The translations under genes were made by a program, and so were the position numbers. A stretch of DNA of 28,512 nt, taken from positions 1-28,512 of IMG/VR virus record IMGVR_UViG_3300009159_000235; one strand, 5' to 3'. Below are positions 1 through 6,490 of the stretch, piece after piece. How positions within the stretch are numbered: position 1 is the stretch's first letter; each line of letters opens with the position of its first letter. Below the pieces are notes generated by a model that ran no database searches, was not told where the DNA came from, and was given only the letters and a program-made list of their open reading frames with translations. The stretch comes from a virus.

Positions 1-857
1 ACAAATTCTGGAATCATGCCATAATGCACAAGATCGTCAGGAGTTATAGTTGATAGGTCAACTTCGTTTTCTACAGTCACTGACGCATTGAACCCCATGG
101 CAGTACCAACTTGGCGATGTTTTATTACAGATTCCAGGCCCACAAATGCTCCGCCAGCAATAAACAAAATATTTGAAGTATCAACTTCTACCATGTCAGT
201 GCCTGGATGTTTTCTATTGCCTGCTGCCGAGAAGCGGCAAATGGTGCCTTCTACAATTTTTAGCAAAGCTTGCTGAACGCCCTCGCCCGACACATCTCGG
301 GTAATACTGACACTCTCGCCTTTACGTGCAATTTTATCAATTTCGTCAATAAAAACAATGCCACGTTGTGTACGTGCAATATCATTTCCAGATGCCGCAT
401 ACAGTCGACTGATTAACATTTCTACATCATCGCCAACATATCCGGCTTCAGTAATTGATGTAGCATCAGCAATCACAAAAGGAACATCTAAAAATTTAGC
501 TACAATTTTAGCCAATAAAGTTTTACCTGACCCAGTAGGGCCAATCATGAGTACATTGGCTTTGCTGATATCAGCACCAATACGCTTGAGTCGTTTGTAG
601 TGATTTACCACTGCCACAGCCAGTACAATCTTGGCCTGGTGCTGTCCAATAATATATCGATCCAAGAATTCTTTAAGCTCACGAGGATCATTCTGATTTA
701 CATCAGGATCGGGTAATTTGTCACTTGGGTCTTGTAACAAGTCATCGCATAACTTAACACACTCACTACAAATTGCTACTTTTTCACTGACAATGAGTTT
801 TTGAACATCGTCTTTGTGTTTGTTACAAAAACTACAATTTTCAATAATATCGGACAT
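1..857 (-). CDS. clpX: ATP-dependent protease unfoldase subunit ClpX (3' end outside window)
   Basis: ClpX is the AAA+ unfoldase that recognises tagged proteins and threads them into the ClpP peptidase. About 285 residues are visible from the ATG at 857; the rest runs off the left edge (bacterial ClpX is about 420 aa). The N-terminal zinc-binding domain is intact (C8-x2-C11, C30-x2-C33). Walker A GPTGSGKT is at 106-113, the GYVG pore loop at 139-142 and Walker B with IDE at about 167-172. The [16 protein letters not shown] block, an RKHP loop and IPEF near the edge follow the bacterial protein closely. The IGF loop that docks ClpP would lie outside the window. The start overlaps the stop of the upstream membrane-protein gene (TAATG), so translation is probably coupled. 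ClpX identity is near certain; that it is a phage gene rests on its phage-like neighbours. Confidence 0.96.
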   Translation of the reverse strand, partial: MSDIIENCSFCNKHKDDVQKLIVSEKVAICSECVKLCDDLLQDPSDKLPDPDVNQNDPRELKEFLDRYIIGQHQAKIVLAVAVVNHYKRLKRIGADISKANVLMIGPTGSGKTLLAKIVAKFLDVPFVIADATSITEAGYVGDDVEMLISRLYAASGNDIARTQRGIVFIDEIDKIARKGESVSITRDVSGEGVQQALLKIVEGTICRFSAAGNRKHPGTDMVEVDTSNILFIAGGAFVGLESVIKHRQVGTAMGFNASVTVENEVDLSTITPDDLVHYGMIPEF

Positions 858-2347
858 TAAATATTCTTGTTTAATTTTAATTGAATCTCCTGACTCTCGG
901 CGTCAGTTAGGAGGTCTGGATCATACTCGCCTGCTCCAACGGCTGCGATAAGATGATCAATATACGCACTGTCGTATGCATACTGATCGGTAGTGTCTTT
1001 ATCTATCTGTATCCAACGGTCACCATTAAATTTATACAGTTGTGATGGTTGTGGTTGTATATTCAAAAACAAATCTCCACGTTGTGGTGTTTTAGGAAAC
1101 TCTCGACCAAAACTAAAATTATGTTCCACAGCATTGTCTACTACATAATCTTCCCAGGGCAAGTGATCTATAACACCACGCTCGAGCAATTGACGTTGTT
1201 CTTTTAATGTTAGACCTGGGTTGTCTAATTTCCATTGACTACGTGCTTGTTTAAGTCTAGGGTCGTCTTCCTCAACTTCATCTTGTTCTTCTTGTGTGTC
1301 TTCAATTGTGGCTGTGTCGGGGTAGTACACCATGGGCTTGAGATTTTCAAAATGCACAAATGGCTTGTTTAAGTATGCGTGTCGTGTACGGTCAAATTCA
1401 CGAATGACTTCTTCAATTTCGGTGTCACTCATGGGATATGGTTGTTCAACTTCACCAAACATCCATCCTGGTGGTGTGGGGTCTTGTCCGGGTTGCTTGT
1501 CTAATGCGGCAATTTCTTCCGGAGTAAAAGGGCGAAGATCTTTTTCATCAGGCGGCACAATGGCCATGGCCAGTTGATCTTCATTTCGTTTGGCACGTAT
1601 CCATGACATAGATTCTGTTGCAGCCAACAGCATCATCACTGCTAGTGGATCAAATACCACAACCAAAATAATGATCACCCAACGTACTGCTTTTTCTAGT
1701 ACATTAGAGTCAGGGTTGTCATCATATATCAGTGCGGCTATGTATTTGATTGGTCCGACTTCAGCTTCTACTTTGCGTACTTCGGCCGCAATCGGCGCAC
1801 GTTCTTCATTGAGAGATGTGATTTTCTTTTGAGCTTCTGCAATGTCCGCAAGGAGGCGAGCACGTTCTTTCTGCTGGGTTCTGCGTATAGCAACGGCTTT
1901 GTCCGCCCCTTTTTCATCTTGACTGCGACCCATAACTTGGTCCACAGCCTCATCCATTTGTTTGAGTGCTTTGCGATTAGCATCTATGTTTTCCTTTTCG
2001 ATCTTGATCTTTTCATCATACAAGGCAATCTTGGCCTGTACATCACCTGATACCATGCCCTGGTCCATGTGAGCTTTGCTCAAGAAACCAAAGATTCCCA
2101 TGCTGGTAATCAGCATGAGCATGGCCACAGCTGGCACTAGATACAGTTTCATTGTGAGTTTGGCCTGCCGCCAGTATTCATGTAGCCATACTGTCACAAC
2201 AAGTTTGGCCACTTCTAATATACTGCCCATGATAACAATAGGCACCACAGCCGCGGCAAAAATAGCAATCAATCCCATTATGGAATAAAAAGCAGCCACT
2301 GCACTCAAGCACAGGGCCACAAACAACATTAAATACGTCAGTAACAT
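857..2347 (-). CDS. Multi-pass membrane protein with central coiled coil, unknown function
   Basis: This is a 496-aa protein. Three hydrophobic segments lie in the first 90 residues (about 2-20, 24-45 and 68-90), followed by a charged Lys/Glu/Gln-rich stretch (about 100-200) that looks like a coiled coil. A fourth membrane segment containing FDPLAVMMLLAA lies near 222-245, and the acidic hydrophilic tail runs to the end. I know similar proteins from T4-like phages of marine and freshwater bacteria, where they are called conserved membrane proteins; no function is established that I can name. It lies between a small unknown gene and clpX and overlaps clpX by 1 nt. A role in the host envelope during infection is inference. 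Its ATG is preceded by a TAAATA motif that also overlaps the upstream gene's stop. Confidence 0.85.
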   Translation of the reverse strand: MLLTYLMLFVALCLSAVAAFYSIMGLIAIFAAAVVPIVIMGSILEVAKLVVTVWLHEYWRQAKLTMKLYLVPAVAMLMLITSMGIFGFLSKAHMDQGMVSGDVQAKIALYDEKIKIEKENIDANRKALKQMDEAVDQVMGRSQDEKGADKAVAIRRTQQKERARLLADIAEAQKKITSLNEERAPIAAEVRKVEAEVGPIKYIAALIYDDNPDSNVLEKAVRWVIIILVVVFDPLAVMMLLAATESMSWIRAKRNEDQLAMAIVPPDEKDLRPFTPEEIAALDKQPGQDPTPPGWMFGEVEQPYPMSDTEIEEVIREFDRTRHAYLNKPFVHFENLKPMVYYPDTATIEDTQEEQDEVEEDDPRLKQARSQWKLDNPGLTLKEQRQLLERGVIDHLPWEDYVVDNAVEHNFSFGREFPKTPQRGDLFLNIQPQPSQLYKFNGDRWIQIDKDTTDQYAYDSAYIDHLIAAVGAGEYDPDLLTDAESQEIQLKLNKNI

Positions 2348-2353
2348 AACAAA

Positions 2354-2650
2354 TTATTTATCGGAATTTAACTTGGAATCACTTTGCACTTGTATGCTGT
2401 GTTTAACTGAAACCCAGGTGGCAAACTTGGGATCAGGCACTTCAAACCAAACCAACTGCTGTTTACGTGTGTGCCGGTGATTGTATGTTTCTAGCTTGCG
2501 TCTGACCTTGGGCTGGCACTTCCAATTTTTACCAAACCAGGTTCGACACTCGGCCATGACAGCATACCATTGCTTTTCATCGCTGAGTGCAAACCAAAAA
2601 CGATGCAGATCCTGGGCCGTTTCTTTAAGTGGATCAAGTGACTTCGACAT
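2354..2650 (-). CDS. Small tryptophan-rich protein of unknown function
   Basis: This 98-aa protein is not recognised. It is basic and rich in Trp, Lys and Arg, with a run of aromatic residues (HRFWFAL near 16-22) and WFGKNW near 38-43. No signal peptide or membrane segment is visible. It is the first gene downstream of the structured 2680-2906 segment and its promoter, so it is probably expressed from that promoter with the membrane protein and clpX. GGAG lies about 17 nt before the ATG, which is far for a ribosome binding site, so the start is moderately sure. It ends 6 nt before the membrane-protein gene. Confidence 0.7.
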   Translation of the reverse strand: MSKSLDPLKETAQDLHRFWFALSDEKQWYAVMAECRTWFGKNWKCQPKVRRKLETYNHRHTRKQQLVWFEVPDPKFATWVSVKHSIQVQSDSKLNSDK

Positions 2651-2679
2651 AATAAATTAGAGATCTCCGAGTTGATACA

Positions 2680-2906
2680 TTACAAATGCTTTACACCTTG
2701 CCGCCCCTATTGAGGCTTACTCCCAACCCTAGAGGTACTCCCCGAGTACGTAGTTGGTTGGTTTTAACTTGGCTATTTCACAGCGGCTATCCAAGTCCGG
2801 AGGTGCCACACCTTGAGGAGTTACGGTTACTTGTGCCACGGGGATCAACTGCATGGTTACATGCTGTCATACCCTTAACCCCCCTCCATAATCTCCCGAT
2901 CACTGC
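2680..2906 (-). ncRNA. Candidate structured non-coding RNA or long structured 5' leader
   Basis: No convincing gene covers this stretch, yet on the minus strand it holds a chain of good helices just below a sigma70-type promoter. Helix 1 pairs 2896-2886 with 2826-2817 (10 bp, one bulged A) and encloses a GCATG/CATGC hairpin at 2864-2851. An 11-13 nt hairpin AGGTG-TGG-CACCT is at 2813-2801. ACTTGG pairs with CCAAGT over 2796-2767. CCAACC (2761-2756) and GGTTGG (2728-2723) flank a perfect GTACTC-GGG-GAGTAC hairpin at 2749-2735. A last hairpin GCCTC-AATA-GGGGC is at 2716-2703. GCCGC in the loop of the third helix could pair with GCGGC at the end as a pseudoknot. I do not recognise it as tmRNA, RNase P RNA, 6S, SRP RNA or a tRNA. 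No terminator separates it from the gene at 2650, so it may instead be a leader. Ends are estimates. Confidence 0.55.
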
Positions 2907-2912
2907 ACATGT

Positions 2913-2941
2913 ATTTTAGCAGATTTATTTGTGTAATGCAA
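2913..2941 (-). promoter_or_regulatory. Sigma70-type promoter for the structured RNA and the clpX operon
   Basis: On the minus strand, TTGCAT (2941-2936) and TAAAAT (2918-2913) are spaced by exactly 17 nt. A start is expected near 2906. It sits directly after the terminator that closes the upstream operon, so it starts a new transcription unit. Confidence 0.7.
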
Positions 2942-2968
2942 ATAAAAAAGCCGCATAATGCGGCTTTT
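2940..2968 (-). terminator. Rho-independent terminator of the ligase operon
   Basis: AAAAGCCGCA (2968-2959) and TGCGGCTTTT (2955-2946) form a perfect 10-bp stem with a 3-nt loop, followed on the minus strand by TTTATT. It lies 5 nt after the stop of the last operon gene. Confidence 0.9.
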
Positions 2969-2973
2969 GGCAA

Positions 2974-3090
2974 TCATGAAGTTTCTACTATTCGATATTT
3001 AGAATAAGGATACTGTGTCTGCAACCACTCCAAGAGATCGGGTTCCCAGGGCAGATTGATACTGCCATCACAATTGGTTATGTAAATCAT
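2974..3090 (-). CDS. Small protein of 38 aa, last gene of the ligase operon
   Basis: The reading frame ATG at 3090 to TGA at 2974 codes for MIYITNCDGS...YSKYRIVETS. Its ATG overlaps the stop of the upstream gene as ATGA, the same coupling used along this operon, and its stop lies just before the terminator, so it fills the only gap there. The sequence is acidic/aromatic with no membrane segment. Its C-terminus (LEWLQTQYPYSKYRIVETS) resembles that of the 57-aa protein at 5970-6143 (EFLEKYPESEYTIIKETY), suggesting a small phage family. Function unknown. Confidence 0.65.
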   Translation of the reverse strand: MIYITNCDGSINLPWEPDLLEWLQTQYPYSKYRIVETS

Positions 3091-3290
3091 TCTTCATCCT
3101 CAATTCCAAAATGACGTTTGACAGCTCTGCTGGTATTCCAGCCAATATTTTTATATAGATTTTTCTCAATCACCATAGCACATTCCTGAACAATCAACTC
3201 GGCGATTAATTCTACCTTGTCAACTGCCATCCACTTACCGCTAACGTCTGTTCCCACGGTGTCAATTAATTGTTTGATTTGCAAATTCAT
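3087..3290 (-). CDS. Conserved small phage protein, unknown function
   Basis: This is a 67-aa protein. The middle part (ELIVQECAMVIEKN) followed by a short tail with KRHFGIE matches a pattern I know from many small proteins of aquatic phages, usually found in runs of small early genes; its function is not known. No cysteine motif or membrane segment is seen. It overlaps both neighbours by 4 nt (ATGA), which supports the start and its place in the ligase operon. Confidence 0.8.
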   Translation of the reverse strand: MNLQIKQLIDTVGTDVSGKWMAVDKVELIAELIVQECAMVIEKNLYKNIGWNTSRAVKRHFGIEDEE

Positions 3291-3526
3291 GTGTATCTCT
3301 TAATGTCCTTGTGTTTAACAATTATAACATTGTAAACAACATTTTCAAACTTGATTGGCAAATCTAAATGCACAGAAATACGTGGGCCTTCTATGTGGTT
3401 AATCACTGTATCATTGCCCACAGTGCCCACAAATGGAATCCGATTCCATCGGCCAATTACTCGGTCACCAATGTAGTATTCAGGTCGGTAGCCAATACGT
3501 TCAAAATAATCTGTTTGATTGCCCAT
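3287..3526 (-). CDS. Small beta-rich phage protein, unknown function
   Basis: This is a 79-aa protein. The pattern RVIGRWNRIPFVGTVGN near residues 22-38, followed by alternating hydrophobic and charged residues, suggests a small beta-barrel; that is inference from sequence alone. Its start overlaps the upstream stop as TAATG and its stop overlaps the next ATG as ATGA. It belongs to the same operon as the ligase. Function not recognised. Confidence 0.78.
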   Translation of the reverse strand: MGNQTDYFERIGYRPEYYIGDRVIGRWNRIPFVGTVGNDTVINHIEGPRISVHLDLPIKFENVVYNVIIVKHKDIKRYT

Positions 3527-3747
3527 TATACAAAATTGTATGTTCGATCAAAAATGGGGCCATCACAAATATAAAGCTCGCCATCAACACCTTTCATTAG
3601 ATAGTCTCCAGGTTTGCCTTGTTTGTAATTGCCTTCAAGGGTGTTGACGCGGAACTCCTCGTCAATGCGTTTGGCATGTACCACAATGGGTTTCTTCATG
3701 CAACCTTGCATGCCATCTACTGTTTCAAATGTATCATATGTTTTCAT
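3526..3747 (-). CDS. Small protein with PGDY-type motif, unknown function
   Basis: This is a 73-aa protein. Its C-terminal half holds KPGDYLMKGVDGELYICDGPIF, a pattern (PGDY, GE-Y, C, IF-TY) that recurs in many phage and bacterial small proteins and may belong to the PGDYG family (tentative). The N-terminal half has KKPIVVHAKRIDEEF, also usual in that group. The family's biochemical role is not known to me. It directly follows the ligase gene with an ATGA overlap. Confidence 0.78.
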   Translation of the reverse strand: MKTYDTFETVDGMQGCMKKPIVVHAKRIDEEFRVNTLEGNYKQGKPGDYLMKGVDGELYICDGPIFDRTYNFV

Positions 3748-5117
3748 AATTTTTCTCCTGCTTCAAATCCACGGAATCTCACAAACCTAGGAAACCTTAA
3801 TGAGTACGAGCCATCTTGATTTTGTGTAACTGCATCAGCTTGCACTTCAACTACATTGCCAAGCAAGTCTGACTGTTCGGCCCAGTAGCTATCACGATCC
3901 CCATCACTAAAACCTGTGCCAACATTAACACGAATATTGCGTTCACTGTCAACTCCTTCACAGATTATAGCACCCAGTCGACCCGCATTGCGACCAGTAC
4001 CTTCTTCAAATCCCACAATGTTTAAATCCACTGTGATTGTAGGTTTCCATTTCATCCAAAAGTCACTGCGTTTACACTCGTATGGAGCGTCAACACTCTT
4101 GATCATGATACCTTCGTACCCTTGCTCTACTGATGCTTCGGCAAAGCGGCGCATGATGTCGTGGCCTTCAGCTGTGTCCAAGTCCACATTCATGCCAGGC
4201 ATGATACGCAAACAGTCTGTTTCTTCTAGTGCAGTTTTGGCACTGTCGAGCCAGTCAAGACGTTTATGTTGTTGCACATTCCAGTGACCTTCTTTGAGAG
4301 CATCCAAGGGAATGATATCAAATATGTGATATATCATGCCATCTGTCTTGGCATCACTTTTGCGGTGTGCCTGCTTCATGAGCTTTTGAAAAGTTTCACC
4401 CACAATCTCACCATCAAGTACAAAATGGCCGCCAGTACCACGCCCATGTTGAAAATGTTTGCGAGCATCTAACACAGCTTCGGCAACTTGTGGGAAGTTT
4501 TCAAACACCTTGCCATTGCGACTGTATAGTGTACAACTGGCTCCCGATACAACTGCTAGCACACGCACACCATCAAGCTTGACTTCAAGTCGCTTGGTGC
4601 CACGTAACTTTTTGGGTTGGTCCGTTGAATCTTGTGCCAGCTGACAAGTAAATACCGGGATCTTGTATTCTGTTTTGCCCAAGACCTTGTTAAGTGTTTT
4701 CTCGCTAATGCCGCATCGCAAGTCTTTACGGATCACACGAGCACACAAGTTGTTCCATTCATCACTGTCAAACAGTTCTGCGCATTCTTGTATCTTGTCA
4801 CGTGCACGATGTCCGGTGATACCGCGGGTACGCAGGTCTTCTAACAAGGCCCAAAATCTAGGCCAAGGATTAGGACGGCCGGTGAGATCTTGTGTGTCAG
4901 GTACTTGTTTGACATTGAATGTGTAAAAAGGATTATAAGCTTGAAAGCAATTGAACAAAAAAGCCTGGGCATCGGCACTGCCCAACTTTGAAGCCATCAG
5001 AGCTTTTTCGATTACCTTTTCTTTGTGTATTCGACTGTCAGAGCTTTCTAAATCGCGGATCCAACCTGCCGCCATTACTCCGTCAAACCTTGTGTTGGAA
5101 AAATCTGTTTCATTCAT
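3744..5117 (-). CDS. ATP-dependent DNA ligase, T4 gp30-like
   Basis: This enzyme seals nicks in duplex DNA through an enzyme-AMP step and would join Okazaki fragments and repair breaks during phage replication. From the ATG at 5117 it has 457 aa, close to T4 ligase (487 aa). The adenylation lysine is in motif I, VKLDGVR, at about K180. Motif III is FVLDGEIVG, motif IIIa YHIFDII, motif IV EGIMIKS and motif V WMKWKP, all in the usual order. The helical N-terminal part resembles the DNA-binding domain of this family, and the C-terminal part is the OB-fold. A TTG at 5132, right after the upstream stop, would add five residues; neither start has a strong ribosome binding site. It lies in the middle of the operon run from the promoter at 5.7 kb. 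Confidence 0.95.
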   Translation of the reverse strand: MNETDFSNTRFDGVMAAGWIRDLESSDSRIHKEKVIEKALMASKLGSADAQAFLFNCFQAYNPFYTFNVKQVPDTQDLTGRPNPWPRFWALLEDLRTRGITGHRARDKIQECAELFDSDEWNNLCARVIRKDLRCGISEKTLNKVLGKTEYKIPVFTCQLAQDSTDQPKKLRGTKRLEVKLDGVRVLAVVSGASCTLYSRNGKVFENFPQVAEAVLDARKHFQHGRGTGGHFVLDGEIVGETFQKLMKQAHRKSDAKTDGMIYHIFDIIPLDALKEGHWNVQQHKRLDWLDSAKTALEETDCLRIMPGMNVDLDTAEGHDIMRRFAEASVEQGYEGIMIKSVDAPYECKRSDFWMKWKPTITVDLNIVGFEEGTGRNAGRLGAIICEGVDSERNIRVNVGTGFSDGDRDSYWAEQSDLLGNVVEVQADAVTQNQDGSYSLRFPRFVRFRGFEAGEKL

Positions 5118-5132
5118 ATATTTACTTTTCAA

Positions 5133-5348
5133 TTAATCCAACAGAACCATGTATTCTTCAGGAAAGTGTTCTTGGAACCAATCCAGTCCCAAGCGAGCAG
5201 TTTTGTAATCGCCCATCATGTTGGCACCTGAGATTGTATCATACACTGCCACCGCTTCAGGTGTTAGTGTACAGGCCTGACCCGAAAAAGGATTGCGAAC
5301 TTCCACAGGTGCTGAATCTAAAATTGCACATTCAAAAGGCATTTTCAT
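5133..5348 (-). CDS. Conserved small phage protein, unknown function
   Basis: This is a 71-aa protein. The pattern RNPFSGQACTLTPEAVAVYD followed by GDYKTARLGLDWFQEHFPEEYM is familiar from small proteins of many unrelated tailed phages; the role is unknown. No signal or membrane segment is present. The ATG at 5348 overlaps the upstream stop (TAATG); a second ATG two codons later is possible. It ends directly before the ligase reading frame. Confidence 0.8.
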   Translation of the reverse strand: MKMPFECAILDSAPVEVRNPFSGQACTLTPEAVAVYDTISGANMMGDYKTARLGLDWFQEHFPEEYMVLLD

Positions 5349-5641
5349 TATCGTGTCTCCTGGTCCATGATGTAAGTAAACAAAACAAATTTGGCGCGAT
5401 TTAACAATTGTCGCTGATCTTCGATGGTATTGAAGTCGGGTTGCTCATACGCCATCATCTCTTGTGCGTCACTCATCATGCCGGCCACAACCATTGCAGG
5501 ACCAGAAAGTTTGAAAGTAATTGAACTTTCTACTGCTTCACGCATTTGAGATTCAGTGCAACCATACATGCGAATTTCACGTTCTTGCTGAATGTTGCGG
5601 CCTACTGCGGCACGGATTGATGCTGTTTCTGTTGCTGTCAT
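5348..5641 (-). CDS. Conserved small phage protein, first gene of the ligase operon
   Basis: This is a 97-aa, mostly helical, charged protein. The central stretch GPAMVVAGMMSDAQEMM and the later DQRQLLNRAKFVLF match small hypothetical proteins that sit next to genes like the one downstream in aquatic phages. No function is known to me. It has a strong ribosome binding site (AAGGAG, about 9 nt before the ATG) and a near-perfect promoter upstream, so it is likely to be expressed well from host sigma70 polymerase. Confidence 0.8.
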   Translation of the reverse strand: MTATETASIRAAVGRNIQQEREIRMYGCTESQMREAVESSITFKLSGPAMVVAGMMSDAQEMMAYEQPDFNTIEDQRQLLNRAKFVLFTYIMDQETR

Positions 5642-5672
5642 TTCCTAGCTCCTTTTTAATTACTATACAAGT

Positions 5673-5701
5673 ATTATAGCAAATGAGACAATTCTGGTCA
5701 A
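5673..5701 (-). promoter_or_regulatory. Sigma70-type promoter of the ligase operon
   Basis: TTGACC (5701-5696), a 17-nt spacer and TATAAT (5678-5673) on the minus strand. The -35 box overlaps the last codon and stop of the gene ending at 5698. The spacer shares most positions with the promoter at 5935-5963. Confidence 0.88.
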
Positions 5702-5928
5702 CCAAAAGCTTTGTATAACCCTACTAATCCTATGGCTATTGACACAATATTCACAGTCATTTGTGGCTTATTTGCAACACGATAGGCCCAGATTAGGAAC
5801 GCCAAAGTGCCCACACAAAATGTCACGATATTGTAAGGGTAGACCTCGGGTCCGATTGCGTTAAGAGTATGGCCTGCTATGATGCAGATTGCCCCGCTCC
5901 ACTGTAAAATGTCATTTGTTTTATTCAT
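5698..5928 (-). CDS. Small three-segment membrane protein, unknown function
   Basis: From the ATG at 5928 this is a 76-aa protein with about three hydrophobic segments (near 8-25, 31-48 and 55-74) and short polar ends. The closing VNIVSIAIGLVGLYKAF resembles small phage membrane proteins and, loosely, the CBU_0592-type bacterial domain (tentative). A longer form from an upstream ATG at 5952 would start inside the promoter, so the ATG at 5928 is preferred. The -10 box ends only 6 nt before that ATG, so the mRNA is probably leaderless. It forms a unit of its own between two promoters. A role in modifying the host membrane is possible but not shown. Confidence 0.75.
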   Translation of the reverse strand: MNKTNDILQWSGAICIIAGHTLNAIGPEVYPYNIVTFCVGTLAFLIWAYRVANKPQMTVNIVSIAIGLVGLYKAFG

Positions 5929-5934
5929 GTGTTT

Positions 5935-5963
5935 ATTATAACAAATGTGCAATTTCTGGTCAA
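5935..5963 (-). promoter_or_regulatory. Sigma70-type promoter, probably giving a leaderless mRNA
   Basis: TTGACC (5963-5958), a 17-nt spacer and TATAAT (5940-5935). The ATG at 5928 begins 7 nt after the -10 box, which is where transcription is expected to start. No ribosome binding site fits between them. Confidence 0.88.
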
Positions 5964-5969
5964 CCAGAT

Positions 5970-6143
5970 TTAATATGTTTCTTTGATAATAGTATATTCT
6001 GATTCGGGATATTTTTCTAGAAACTCAGGGGTTTTAATAAACTTATTGAGCTCTGCCGCAGTAAAAAACATTTTATTTAGAACGCTTTTAATAGAACCAC
6101 GTGGGCATACTGTGAGATAACAAGATTTTGCTTTACCGGCCAT
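5970..6143 (-). CDS. Small protein of 57 aa, unknown function
   Basis: The frame runs from ATG at 6143 to TAA at 5970 with a good ribosome binding site (AAGGAG, about 8 nt upstream). It starts MAGKAKSCYLTVCPRGSIKS and ends EFLEKYPESEYTIIKETY. The basic N-terminus has two cysteines; the C-terminus matches the pattern seen at the end of the 38-aa protein at 2974-3090. It follows the gene ending at 6170 and is probably co-transcribed with it. Function unknown. Confidence 0.7.
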   Translation of the reverse strand: MAGKAKSCYLTVCPRGSIKSVLNKMFFTAAELNKFIKTPEFLEKYPESEYTIIKETY

Positions 6144-6169
6144 TATCGACTCCTTGTGTGAAAATTAAT

Positions 6170-6379
6170 TTAGATGTTTCGACCTACCAGCATGGCAAGA
6201 ACGCTCTGTTGTAATTCTGCAACATCTTCGTGCGGAACATAAAAGTCGGTAGTGGGGTCGTAGTATGAACCTTCTTTGGGATCGTAGTACAAAACTGCTC
6301 CGTTAGGATAGTGGAAAGGACCTTCGAGTCCCTTGCGCGGGCCATACTCTTTGTTGTGTTTGAAAACTGTGTATGCCAT
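6170..6379 (-). CDS. Conserved small phage protein, unknown function
   Basis: From the ATG at 6379 this is a 69-aa protein. The core (LEGPFHYPNGAVLYYDPKEGSYYDPTTDFY, described here by its YPNG, YYDP and DFYV elements) is a tyrosine-rich pattern common in small proteins of aquatic phages. A longer frame from TTG at 6385 is unlikely because AAGGAG lies about 7 nt before the ATG. The promoter at 6409-6437 drives it, probably with the 57-aa gene. Role unknown. Confidence 0.8.
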   Translation of the reverse strand: MAYTVFKHNKEYGPRKGLEGPFHYPNGAVLYYDPKEGSYYDPTTDFYVPHEDVAELQQSVLAMLVGRNI

Positions 6380-6408
6380 ACCCAACTCCTTTTTGTTGCA
6401 ATACCACT

Positions 6409-6437
6409 ATTATACAACAAACACGATTAGATGTCAA
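6409..6437 (-). promoter_or_regulatory. Sigma70-type promoter for the small genes at 6.0-6.4 kb
   Basis: TTGACA (6437-6432), 17-nt spacer and TATAAT (6414-6409): a full consensus match on the minus strand, placed just after the terminator of the adhesin-like gene. Confidence 0.9.
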
Positions 6438-6440
6438 CTA

Positions 6441-6470
6441 AATGAAAAACCCTGCTCTGAGCAGGGTTTT
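6441..6470 (-). terminator. Rho-independent terminator of the adhesin-like gene
   Basis: AAAACCCTGCT (6470-6460) and AGCAGGGTTTT (6456-6446) form a perfect 11-bp stem with a 3-nt loop, then TTTTT continues into TCATT on the minus strand. It begins about 20 nt after the stop at 6491. Confidence 0.9.
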
Positions 6471-6490
6471 GTAGTACTTCTGTTTTTAAC

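Noticed and set aside
1-2650. A bacterial chromosome segment, because of clpX
   Set aside because: The adjoining genes are small phage-type genes in coupled operons and no bacterial partner genes (clpP, tig, lon) are seen.
2680-2906. tRNA, tmRNA, RNase P RNA or 6S RNA
   Set aside because: No T-loop sequence, tag-peptide frame, RNase P core motif or single long rod-like hairpin could be found.
2686-2919. A 77-aa frame on the plus strand across the structured segment
   Set aside because: It is Pro/Leu-rich with no ribosome binding site, lies against all nearby genes and covers the hairpins of the RNA candidate, so it looks accidental.
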